Positions 44,801-52,044 of a stretch of DNA of 64,000 bases are shown here, one piece after another (position 1 is the stretch's first letter; every line of letters starts with the position of its first letter). A program made the translations under genes and the position numbers. Source of the stretch: Leucobacter edaphi (GTDB lineage: Bacteria; Actinomycetota; Actinomycetes; Actinomycetales; Microbacteriaceae); the NCBI RefSeq assembly GCF_016522535.1, contig NZ_JAEHOI010000004.1:112001-176000 (forward strand), in the 5' to 3' direction. The notes under the pieces are model-generated. The model ran no database searches, was not told where the DNA came from, and worked only from the letters and a program-made list of their open reading frames with translations.

Positions 44801-45280
44801 AACCGCTTTCGCGAACACCGGGAAGCCGATCTCGTCGGCGCCGGAGAGCAGGGCGTCGATATCCGTCGACGGCGGCGTCGACCTCAGCACGGGAACTCCC
44901 GCGGCGATCGCGTGCTCCTTCGCTGCGACCTTGTTGCCCGCCATCTCGAGCGCCCGCTTCCCCGGGCCGATGAAGCGGATACCTGCGGCCTCCGCGGCCG
45001 AGGCGAGGCCGGGATTCTCCGAAAGGAATCCGTAGCCGGGATAGATGGCGTCGCAGCCGGCCTCGACCGCAACGCGAACGATCTCCGCGATGTCGAGATA
45101 GGCGCGAACGGGGTGTCCCTCGGTGCCGATCAGATACGCCTCGTCGGCCTTGAGCCGGTGCAGCGAATTGCGATCCTCATAGGGAAAGACCGCGACCGTC
45201 TTCGCTCCGAGCTCGTGCGCGGCGCGGAACGCGCGGATCGCGATCTCACCACGATTCGCGACCAGAACCTTCTTGAACAT
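41879..45280 (-). CDS. pyc: Pyruvate carboxylase
   Basis: Anaplerotic ATP- and biotin-dependent carboxylation of pyruvate to oxaloacetate. The single-chain 1133-residue enzyme has a biotin carboxylase domain (about 1-450; [15 protein letters not shown], then [12 protein letters not shown] and [15 protein letters not shown]), a carboxyltransferase barrel (about 530-800; [31 protein letters not shown]), and a C-terminal biotinyl domain with EAMKMEA, the biotinylated Lys. The ATG has GAGGG 8 bases upstream. It is divergent from the parA-like gene across a 232-base AT-richer region that holds both promoters. Confidence 0.98.
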   Translation of the reverse strand: [1133 protein letters not shown]

Positions 45281-45500
45281 AGGGTGACCCTCTCTGCGTC
45301 GTGAACTTCAGCGGTTGCCCAGACCGTCAAGTGATTCGATATCAAGATACATCCAAACGTCTCACCGGCAGTCCCACCCGCGGAATTCCCGCCGAATTCC
45401 GCAGCATCTTCGGCTTGGACTCCGTTTCGGATTAACATCCGGATCGGCGATTTATCCGCGGCAAACCACTCACTTCAAGCGTTTACATAGCGAAATCGAC

Positions 45501-45512
45501 TAAACTCGTGGC
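45501..45512 (+). promoter_or_regulatory. Candidate leaderless promoter -10 (TAAACT)
   Basis: TAAACT at 45501-45506, six bases (CGTGGC), then the GTG of the parA-like gene; no ribosome binding site. It lies in an AT-richer stretch (about 45300-45510) with no other gene. No parS-like palindrome is seen there. Confidence 0.5.
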
Positions 45513-46355
45513 GTGCATGTATTGAGTGTGAGTTCCCTCAAGGGCGGCGTCGGCAAGACGACCGTGACGCTCGGCCTCGCATCCGCGGCATTCTCCCGCG
45601 GGCTGCGAACCCTGGTCGTGGACTTCGATCCCCAGTCGGATGTCTCGACCGGCCTCGCAGTGAATCCGGAGGGCTACGCGAACGTCGCCGACGTCCTGGA
45701 GAGCCCCAAGGAGAAGACGGTGCGCTCGGCCATCGCCCATAGCGGCTGGAACGAGTATCACGAGGGCGGCACGATCGACCTGCTCGTGGGCAGCCCGTCA
45801 GCCATCAACTTCGACGGCCCGCACCCGTCGACCCGTGACATCTGGAAGCTCGAGGAAGCGCTCGCCACGGTCGAGTCCGAGTACGACCTCGTGCTCATCG
45901 ACTGCGCGCCGTCGCTCAACGCGCTCACCCGCACGGCCTGGGCCGCGAGTGACCGCGTCCTCGTCGTCTCGGAGCCGAGCCTCTTCGCCGTCGCCGCGAC
46001 CGACCGCGCGCTTCGCGCGATCGAGGAGATCCGTCGCGGCGTGAGCCCCCGCCTGCAGCCGCTCGGCATTCTCATCAACCGCACCCAGCCGAACTCCATG
46101 GAGCACCAGTTCCGCACGCGCGAGCTGCGCGAGATGTTCGGCCCGCTCGTCCTCAACCCCCAGCTCCCCGAGCGCCCCTCGCTGCAGCAGGCGCAGGGCG
46201 CGGCGAAGCCCGTGCACATGTGGCCGGGAGAGGCCTCGCAGGAGATGGCGGGGAACTTCGACCTCGTGCTCGATCGCGTGCTCCGCTCCGCGGGCATGGA
46301 CGCCGAGCGCGCAGAGGGCGCGAAGCCCCGCGGCGCCACGGTCGCGGACGCCTAG
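45513..46355 (+). CDS. ParA family ATPase, orphan (no adjacent parB)
   Basis: Deviant Walker ATPase of 280 residues. The P-loop KGGVGKTT is at 10-17 with the signature Lys10, followed by LVVDFDPQSDVSTGLA (about 34-49) and VLIDCAPSLN (about 127-136), and SEPSLFAVAATDRA. It lacks an N-terminal helix-turn-helix. ParA proteins position chromosomes, plasmids or protein complexes; with no ParB partner nearby, its cargo is unknown. It sits beside the MerR-MerR-GarA genes and pyruvate carboxylase. A strong terminator follows. The start GTG is probably leaderless. Confidence 0.92.
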   Translation: MHVLSVSSLKGGVGKTTVTLGLASAAFSRGLRTLVVDFDPQSDVSTGLAVNPEGYANVADVLESPKEKTVRSAIAHSGWNEYHEGGTIDLLVGSPSAINFDGPHPSTRDIWKLEEALATVESEYDLVLIDCAPSLNALTRTAWAASDRVLVVSEPSLFAVAATDRALRAIEEIRRGVSPRLQPLGILINRTQPNSMEHQFRTRELREMFGPLVLNPQLPERPSLQQAQGAAKPVHMWPGEASQEMAGNFDLVLDRVLRSAGMDAERAEGAKPRGATVADA

Positions 46356-46376
46356 ACTCCGGCGCCCCGCGCTGGG

Positions 46377-46414
46377 AAACGGCCCGGCCACCCTCTGGGT
46401 GCGCCGGGCCGTTT
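46377..46414 (+). terminator. Terminator after the parA-like gene
   Basis: An outer 12-bp stem (46377-46388 with 46403-46414) encloses an inner 5-bp stem (46389-46393 with 46397-46401); one unpaired base separates them. The right arm ends in GTTT followed by CGCGTTTCC. It lies 21 bases after the stop. Confidence 0.82.
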
Positions 46415-46530
46415 CGCGTTTCCGGCGCGCGTCGGCGCAACGAACGCCGGGCGATCCAGCGTTGCTGCGCTGCCCCGCTTCTTGGCCGACCAGCGCCCCA
46501 GCGGGGAGCGGGATCAGCGCCGGTGAGCGA

Positions 46531-47109
46531 TCAGGAGATCTTCTTGCGACCCTTGCGGCGCGCTGCGAGCTCGTCGTGCCCGCTCTCGGCCTGACCGTCC
46601 ATGCGATGCTCGTCCATGTCGACGAGCGATGTCTCGACCTCGCGAAGCACCTTGCCGACGGCGATCCCGAAGACACCCTGGCCGCGGCTCACGAGGTCGA
46701 TGACCTCGTCGCTCGAGGTGCACAGGTAGACGCCGGCGCCGTCGCTCATGAGCGTGGTCTGGGAGAGGTCGTGGACGCCCGCCTCGTGGAGCTGCGCCAC
46801 CGCAGTGCGGATCTGCTGCAGCGAGATGCCCGTGTCGAGGAGCCGCTTGACGAGCTTCAGCACCAGGATGTCGCGGAAGCCATAGAGACGCTGCGAGCCG
46901 GAGCCGTTCGCCCCGCGCACGGTCGGCTCCACGAGCCCGGTGCGGGCCCAGTAGTCGAGCTGGCGGTAGCTGATGCCCGCCGCGCGGGCCGCAGTGGCGC
47001 CCTTGAAGCCGCCGTCCTGGTTGGGCTTCGGCAGGCCGTCGTCAAACAGGAGATCGTCAGCGATCGAAGCCGATCCCGCCTCATCGTGCGGACGCTGATC
47101 GTTCTCCAT
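46531..47109 (-). CDS. MerR family transcriptional regulator (Rv1830-like)
   Basis: A 192-residue regulator. The N-terminus is acidic and disordered (to about 35); the winged helix-turn-helix then reads FKGATAARAAGISYRQLDYWARTGLVEP (about 36-63), with the wing GSGSQRLYGFRDILVLKLVKRLL. The C-terminal half (about 115-160) resembles the effector part of actinobacterial MerR proteins paired with FtsR and GarA, and ends in a basic tail RRKGRKKIS. The start at 47109 was chosen because GGGAG precedes it; the frame extends 13 codons upstream. A MerR operator matching the one at ftsZ lies about 100 bases upstream. Confidence 0.9.
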   Translation of the reverse strand: MENDQRPHDEAGSASIADDLLFDDGLPKPNQDGGFKGATAARAAGISYRQLDYWARTGLVEPTVRGANGSGSQRLYGFRDILVLKLVKRLLDTGISLQQIRTAVAQLHEAGVHDLSQTTLMSDGAGVYLCTSSDEVIDLVSRGQGVFGIAVGKVLREVETSLVDMDEHRMDGQAESGHDELAARRKGRKKIS

Positions 47110-47197
47110 CGGGCTCCCTTTCTCGACGGCGCGGAGCGCCGAACACACTCAACGGTACCGAGCACCAGTCCCCCGTGCAACGACCGACGAGGTCCAC

Positions 47198-47237
47198 TTT
47201 CAACGTGTCGACCTCTAGTAGAACTTTAAGGTTGAAA
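47198..47237 (-). promoter_or_regulatory. MerR-type operator between the two merR genes
   Basis: TTTCAAC (47198-47204) and GTTGAAA (47231-47237) form a perfect inverted repeat. Inside it ACCTCTAGTAGAACTTTAAGGTT (47211-47233) contains the dyad ACCT-TA / TA-AGGT typical of MerR operators and matches 18 of 23 bases of the ftsZ site at 17596-17618 in the same orientation. It is the likely control element for the downstream merR gene and perhaps for autoregulation by FtsR. Confidence 0.5.
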
Positions 47238-47258
47238 TCACGCCAAAAAACCGGCGGT

Positions 47259-47936
47259 TCAGGCCCCCGACACGCGCCGACGCAACACGCCGGAGCGAAC
47301 CGTCTCGAGGTACCCGGCGAGTTCCATCGAGTCCTCTGCGCCGTGCGGCGTCGTGCTCTTCACCCCGCGCGTCGAAACCGCGTGCGAGATGAGCTCGGCG
47401 TCCCGCTCGGCCGCGACGCGGAACGCGCGCAGATGCCTCGGCGTAATGCCGCGCTCAGCCAGCTTCATGAGGGCCGTGAGCTGGGCAACGCAGTCGTGCG
47501 GGAACACCTCGGCAGCCGGCAGCAGGCCCGCGGCGATCGTCTCGCCGAGAAAGCGCGCGCTCGCGCCGGTGCTGCGGCGCAGCTCCTCGCTGCTGAGCAC
47601 GCGCCGGGGCGCGAGAATGCTCGACGCGCTCCGCGGCGATGCGCCGGGAATGATCGGGTCTTTGCCCTGATCCAACTCCTCGAGCAGCTCGGCGATGACG
47701 CGCAGCGGCAGATAGTGATCCCGCTGCAGGGTCAGCACGAGCCGGATGCGCTCGATGTTGGCCTGCGAGAACTTGCGGTAGCCGGACTTCGTCCGCTCGG
47801 GGGTCACGAGACCCTGCTCCTCCAGGAAGCGGAGCTTCGACGGCGTCAGGTCGCCGAAGTCATCCTGCAACCGCGCGAGCACCTGTCCGATGCTGAGGAG
47901 GGCGTTCGATTGCTGGCGGGCCGGTTCGGCCGCCAC
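47259..47936 (-). CDS. ftsR: MerR family regulator, FtsR type
   Basis: A 225-residue regulator. The N-terminal helix-turn-helix is LLSIGQVLARLQDDFGDLTPSKLRFLEEQGLVTPERTKSGYRKF-like (about 13-57), in which FTPSKIRFLE-type recognition and SGYRKFS wing are typical of this MerR clade. A dimerisation helix follows (ANIERIRLVLTLQRDHYLPLRVIAELL). The gene directly follows garA with 1 base between, the arrangement seen for odhI-ftsR in Corynebacterium, where FtsR activates ftsZ. The GTG start has GGGAG 7 bases upstream. The symbol is assigned by context and is tentative. Confidence 0.88.
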   Translation of the reverse strand: MAAEPARQQSNALLSIGQVLARLQDDFGDLTPSKLRFLEEQGLVTPERTKSGYRKFSQANIERIRLVLTLQRDHYLPLRVIAELLEELDQGKDPIIPGASPRSASSILAPRRVLSSEELRRSTGASARFLGETIAAGLLPAAEVFPHDCVAQLTALMKLAERGITPRHLRAFRVAAERDAELISHAVSTRGVKSTTPHGAEDSMELAGYLETVRSGVLRRRVSGA

Positions 47937-47937
47937 G

Positions 47938-48402
47938 CTACGCTCCCTCGCCCAGATCGAAGCGCGAGGGGAAGAAGGTAAAGCGGAACTTTCCGACCTG
48001 CACCTCGGTGCCGTCCTCCAGCACGACCTCGCCGTCGATGCGCTGGCCGTCGCAGAACGTGCCGTTCAGCGAGCCGAGGTCGACGACCGAGAAGCGCGTG
48101 CCCGTGCGCTTGAACTCGGCGTGGCGACGCGAAACCGTGACGTCGTCGAGGAAGATGTCGACGGCCGGGTGACGCCCCGCAACCGTGGAATCCTGGTCAA
48201 GCAGGAAGCGAGCACCGAGATCGGGGCCCCTGCGCACCACGAGCAGCGCGGCGCCCGAGGGCAGCGCCTCGACGGCTTCGAGCTCATCGACGGAGAGGTC
48301 GGTCGCGTGGGCGCGGATCAGGGCGCCCAGATCCTCACGGAACTGCTGCGTGGCACGCGCCTCGGTGTTGTCGGCGCGACGGGCATGATTCTCAGCGTTC
48401 AC
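47938..48402 (-). CDS. garA: FHA-domain signalling protein GarA/OdhI
   Basis: Forkhead-associated protein that, when unphosphorylated, inhibits 2-oxoglutarate dehydrogenase and regulates glutamate metabolism, and is switched off by Ser/Thr kinases. From the GTG at 48402 it has 154 residues: a short N-terminal tail and the FHA domain (about 52-145) with GRHPAVDIFLDD, SRRHAEF and GSLNGTF. The N-terminal ETTSVFR motif phosphorylated in mycobacteria and corynebacteria is degenerate here, RATQQFRED, keeping one Thr (Thr18). An ATG 16 codons upstream (48450) is an alternative start. ftsR follows after 1 base. Confidence 0.92.
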   Translation of the reverse strand: MNAENHARRADNTEARATQQFREDLGALIRAHATDLSVDELEAVEALPSGAALLVVRRGPDLGARFLLDQDSTVAGRHPAVDIFLDDVTVSRRHAEFKRTGTRFSVVDLGSLNGTFCDGQRIDGEVVLEDGTEVQVGKFRFTFFPSRFDLGEGA

Positions 48403-48560
48403 GTCCTCACCATTCCTAATCTCGGGGCGTCTTCGGGCCGGTTGACCCATCCATATCTACGCTATCGCAGACCACCTGGGGAGTGCATCCCCGGAACGGA
48501 GTTGGCTCCCTGGCGGGCGCGTCGCAACTCCCGATCCCCCGCCAGAGGGAGAATCCCTGG

Positions 48561-50060
48561 TCAGGCGAGACGTTCTTGGGCCTCGAGGAAGGCGTACACC
48601 TCGTGGGAGTCCACCCCGGGGAAGGTGCCGGTCGGAAGCGCGGCGAGCAGACTCGTGGGGGTCGCGGCCTCCGGCCACGCAGCGGACTCCCACTTCCTGG
48701 TGAGATCGCTGGAGGCCCGACGGCAGCACCGATCGTCCGGGCAGAAGGACTTCGTGCGGTGCGGCGTCTCCCTGCCCCGGAACCACTTCACGTCCTCGAA
48801 GCGCACGCCAACGCTCACCGAGTACAGGCCCTCCTTGGCCTTCTCCACGCGCGAGGTGCACCAGTAGGTGCCGCCCGCGGCCATGTCCGTGTACTGATAC
48901 CAGGGATTGAACCGGTCCGGCTGCGCGAACACGGTTCGTGCCGTCCAATTGCGGCAGACCATTGCGCCCTCGAAGTTGCCGAGCGCGTCCGAGGGGAAGC
49001 GCACCCCGTCGTTTTCGTAGGCCTTGATGAGCGTCCCGGACTCGTGCGCCTTCATGAAGTGAACAACGAGGTCGAGCCGTTCGGTCGCGAGATTCGTGAA
49101 GCGGTGCGCCGCCATCTCGTAGGACACGCCGAACGCATCGCGCAGGTCCTCCATCGAGATCTGCCGCTCCTTCTTGGCGGCGGACAGCAGCTCGACCGAG
49201 GACTCCTCGGGAAGGAGAACCGCTCCGGCAAGATAGTTCGCCTCTACGCGCTGGCGCAGGAAGTCCCCGTAGTTGCGCGGCTCCTCGTGACCGCACACAA
49301 GGCTCGCGATCGCCCGCAGGATCGGGGCGCGGGCGTCGCGCGACGGCAGATTGCTGCTCAGGTAGATCCGTCCGTTCCTGCGGTCGATCACCGAGCGGGT
49401 CGAATGCGGGAGGTTTGCGACGTAGTGCAGCGAGAAGCCGAGCTTCTCGGCGACGGTCGCGATGGCCTGCTGGGAAACCGGACCGCCGGAATACCCCACG
49501 CTCTCGAGCAGCTGCGACGCTGCCCGCTCGAGCTCCGGGTAGTAGTTGCCGGCGACGCGCATCTCGGCCCGCAGCTCGGTGTTCGCGCGGCGCGCCTCTT
49601 CCGGGGTGGCCGCCCGCTCGCCGTGCAGCCGCTCGACCTCCTGGTGCAGGCCGAGGATCGCCTTCAGTGTCTCGTCGTTCGTGGCCTTCGAGACGCGGAT
49701 CGGCTGGATTCCGAGCGAGCGGAACACGGCGCCCCGCTGCGCGCGCTCGACCGCGATCTCCAGGGCGGCCCGCTCGCTCGGGGCCTCGTCGAGGAGCAGT
49801 TCGTCCACCGTCACGTCGAGCGCGCTCGCGAGCGCGCGCAGGAGCGGGAGACGCGGTTCACGCTTGCCGTTCTCGATCGCGGACAGCTGGGATGGCGCGC
49901 GATCGACCGCCGCCGCCAGCTGATCGAGCGTGAGCCCGAGCTGGGCGCGCCGCTCGCGAATGCGACGACCGAGCGTGAGGGCATCGCCCTCCGACTCCGG
50001 GTCGGTATCGCCGGGCCCGCCGTGCTGACCCGGGGTGTGCATGGTCTCGAGGAGCGTCAT
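48561..50060 (-). CDS. RamB-type transcriptional regulator (XRE family, short-chain fatty acid/acetate metabolism)
   Basis: A 499-residue regulator. The helix-turn-helix is at about 29-85 (LGRRIRERRAQLGLTLDQLAAAVDRAPSQLSAIENGKREP). The middle resembles an ImmA/IrrE-like domain in which the HEXXH metal motif is lost (VCGHEEPRNYGD), keeping VEANYLAGAVLLPEE. The C-terminus has a Cys cluster (CPDDRCCRR, about 435-445). This architecture matches RamB, which controls glyoxylate and acetate genes in corynebacteria and mycobacteria. It is divergent from malate synthase, 152 bases apart, so it probably regulates that gene. Confidence 0.9.
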   Translation of the reverse strand: MTLLETMHTPGQHGGPGDTDPESEGDALTLGRRIRERRAQLGLTLDQLAAAVDRAPSQLSAIENGKREPRLPLLRALASALDVTVDELLLDEAPSERAALEIAVERAQRGAVFRSLGIQPIRVSKATNDETLKAILGLHQEVERLHGERAATPEEARRANTELRAEMRVAGNYYPELERAASQLLESVGYSGGPVSQQAIATVAEKLGFSLHYVANLPHSTRSVIDRRNGRIYLSSNLPSRDARAPILRAIASLVCGHEEPRNYGDFLRQRVEANYLAGAVLLPEESSVELLSAAKKERQISMEDLRDAFGVSYEMAAHRFTNLATERLDLVVHFMKAHESGTLIKAYENDGVRFPSDALGNFEGAMVCRNWTARTVFAQPDRFNPWYQYTDMAAGGTYWCTSRVEKAKEGLYSVSVGVRFEDVKWFRGRETPHRTKSFCPDDRCCRRASSDLTRKWESAAWPEAATPTSLLAALPTGTFPGVDSHEVYAFLEAQERLA

Positions 50061-50079
50061 GACTCCATGGTGCCAGAAC

Positions 50080-50118
50080 GTGAAATTTCCGACAAGCAGA
50101 AGAATCCCAGAAATTCAC
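50080..50118. promoter_or_regulatory. Candidate operator between ramB-like and aceB genes
   Basis: GTGAAATTTC (50080-50089) and AGAAATTCAC (50109-50118, reverse complement GTGAATTTCT) form an imperfect inverted repeat, one base offset, in the 152-base divergent region. It does not match the published RamB box closely, so the link is weak. The region also holds the aceB ribosome binding site (AAGGA, 8 bases before the ATG). Confidence 0.3.
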
Positions 50119-50212
50119 CCCGCGAAACGCCGGGATCGGCCCCTCGGGACCCCTGAGGATGGAAACACCACCGAAACCGACGCCCTCCCGGGCAGGAGCT
50201 AAGGAACAGATC

Positions 50213-51865
50213 ATGACCACCACGCAGGCGGCACCGCAGCGCATCCGGACCGCCACCCCCGCATTCGGCCCCCGCATCGAAGTGACCGGACGCCCGTTCG
50301 GCCGCAGCGACGAGATCCTCACGCCCGAGGCGCTCCAGTTCCTCACCGAACTGCACGATCGCTTCGCCAGCAGCCGTCACGAGCGCCTCGCCGACCGGCA
50401 GCGCCGCCGGTACGAGATCGGCAACGGCCGCGATCCCCGCTTCCGCGAGGACACGCGTGCAATCCGCGAGGACGCGGAGTGGAAGGTCGCCGGAGCGGGC
50501 CCCGGTCTCGAGGACCGTCGCGTGGAGATCACCGGCCCCACCGATCCCAAGATGACGATCAACGCGATGAACTCAGGCGCCCGCGTCTGGCTCGCCGACC
50601 AGGAGGACGCGACGAGCCCCACCTGGCACAACGTCATCGAGGGCCAGCTGTCCCTGTTCGACGCGATCCGAGGCCAGCTCGAGTACACGAGCCCCGAGGG
50701 CAAGGAATACCGGATCACGGCCGAGCGCACGCCGACCATCGTGATGCGGCCCCGCGGCTGGCACCTTGTCGAGAAGCACATCCGCTTCGTCGACGCGCAC
50801 GGGCAGTCCGGCGCGGCCTCCGGCAGCCTCGTCGACTTCGGCCTCTACGCGTTCCACAACGCACGCGAGCTCGTCGCCAGCGGCCGCGGCCCCTACTTCT
50901 ACATCGCCAAGCTCGAGTCGAGCGAGGAAGCGAAGCTCTGGGACGACGTCTTCACCTACACCGAGCAGGCGCTCGGCCTCGATCACGGCACGATCCGCGC
51001 GACCGTCCTCATCGAGACCCTCCCCGCGGCCTTCGAGATGGAGGAGATCCTGTACGTGATGCGGGATCACATCGCGGGCCTCAACGCCGGCCGCTGGGAC
51101 TACATCTTCTCGATCATCAAGAACTACCGCGGCCGCGGCGCCCGCTTCGTGCTCCCGGACCGCAGCGAGGTCACGATGACGGTCCCCTTCATGCGGGCCT
51201 ACACCGAACTCCTCGTGAAGACCTGCCACAAGCGCGGCGCGCACGCGATCGGCGGCATGAGCGCGTTCATCCCGAACCGGCGCGACCCCGAGGTTACCCG
51301 GCTGGCGGAGGAGAAGGTCAGCGCCGACAAGAACCGCGAGGCGAACGACGGCTTCGACGGCACCTGGGTCGCACACCCCGACCTGATCCCCGTGGCGCAG
51401 GCCGAGTTCGACGCGGTGCTCGGCGATCGACCGAACCAGGTCGAGCGCCAGCGCGACGACGTCACCGTCACCGCTGCCGACCTGCTCAATGTCCACATCG
51501 GCCGCGAGATCACCGAGGCTGGCGTGCGGGAGAACGTCTCGATCGGGCTCCGCTACATCGAGGCGTGGCTGCGCGGGAACGGCGCCGTAGCCATCGACAA
51601 CCTGATGGAGGACGCCGCGACGGCTGAGATCAGCCGCTCCCAGATCTGGCAGTGGATCCACCAGGATCAGTCCACCGCGGAGGGCACCCGGATCACGAAG
51701 CAGTGGGTTGCCGAGCTCGTCGCCGAGGCGCTCGCCGGTTTCGACCGCTTCGACGGGGATCGCTACGACGATGCCGCAGAGCTGTTCGCGGACGTCGCGC
51801 TGGGCGACGACTTCCCGACCTTCCTCACGGTCCCGGCCTACAGCCGGTACCTCGTGGATGCCTGA
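50213..51865 (+). CDS. aceB: Malate synthase A
   Basis: Second enzyme of the glyoxylate bypass: glyoxylate plus acetyl-CoA to malate. The 550-residue protein is the A form, with LADQEDATSPTW (about 107-118), the signature RDHIAGLNAGRWDYIFSIIK (about 283-302), GGMSAFIPNRRDPEV (about 342-356) and a C-terminal helical cap (MEDAATAEISRSQIWQWI). ATG at 50213 has AAGGA 8 bases upstream; the frame extends 18 codons earlier without a ribosome binding site. No isocitrate lyase gene lies in the window. Control by the divergent RamB-type regulator is likely. Confidence 0.97.
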   Translation: MTTTQAAPQRIRTATPAFGPRIEVTGRPFGRSDEILTPEALQFLTELHDRFASSRHERLADRQRRRYEIGNGRDPRFREDTRAIREDAEWKVAGAGPGLEDRRVEITGPTDPKMTINAMNSGARVWLADQEDATSPTWHNVIEGQLSLFDAIRGQLEYTSPEGKEYRITAERTPTIVMRPRGWHLVEKHIRFVDAHGQSGAASGSLVDFGLYAFHNARELVASGRGPYFYIAKLESSEEAKLWDDVFTYTEQALGLDHGTIRATVLIETLPAAFEMEEILYVMRDHIAGLNAGRWDYIFSIIKNYRGRGARFVLPDRSEVTMTVPFMRAYTELLVKTCHKRGAHAIGGMSAFIPNRRDPEVTRLAEEKVSADKNREANDGFDGTWVAHPDLIPVAQAEFDAVLGDRPNQVERQRDDVTVTAADLLNVHIGREITEAGVRENVSIGLRYIEAWLRGNGAVAIDNLMEDAATAEISRSQIWQWIHQDQSTAEGTRITKQWVAELVAEALAGFDRFDGDRYDDAAELFADVALGDDFPTFLTVPAYSRYLVDA

Positions 51866-51900
51866 CCCGGATCCGGGTTCCGACCCGGACCGTTCGAACT

Positions 51901-51941
51901 GACGGGGCCCGGCCGCACTTCTCCTGCGGCCGGGCCCCGTC
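51901..51941. terminator. GC-rich hairpin after aceB
   Basis: A perfect 17-bp stem (51901-51917 with 51925-51941) with a 7-base loop, 35 bases after the aceB stop. There is no T tract. It may serve aceB and the convergent mnh operon, whose last stop is at 52079. Confidence 0.75.
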
Positions 51942-51995
51942 ACTGTGCGCCCCGCGTGTATCGGCGGCGGCATACCGCCCCTGCATGGCCGGCGC

Positions 51996-52044
51996 GGTCA
52001 GCGGGTCAACGGGTCCACTGGCCCACGGCTCCACGGACCCACGG
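51996..52044. repeat. Degenerate 8-bp tandem repeat between aceB and mnhG
   Basis: Six units of 8 bases (one has 9): GGTCAGCG, GGTCAACG, GGTCCACTG, GCCCACGG, CTCCACGG, ACCCACGG. GGGTCC (52011-52016) can pair with GGACCC (52035-52040). It lies 35 bases beyond the mnhG stop and contains no gene. Confidence 0.5.

Noticed and set aside
41408..45304. Plus-strand open frame of 1298 codons opposite pyruvate carboxylase
   Set aside because: Shadow of pyc and def; the sense-strand genes have full catalytic motifs and the antisense translation is low-complexity.
45281..45512. parS-type centromere next to the parA-like gene
   Set aside because: No palindrome related to TGTTTCACGTGAAACA was found in the gap.
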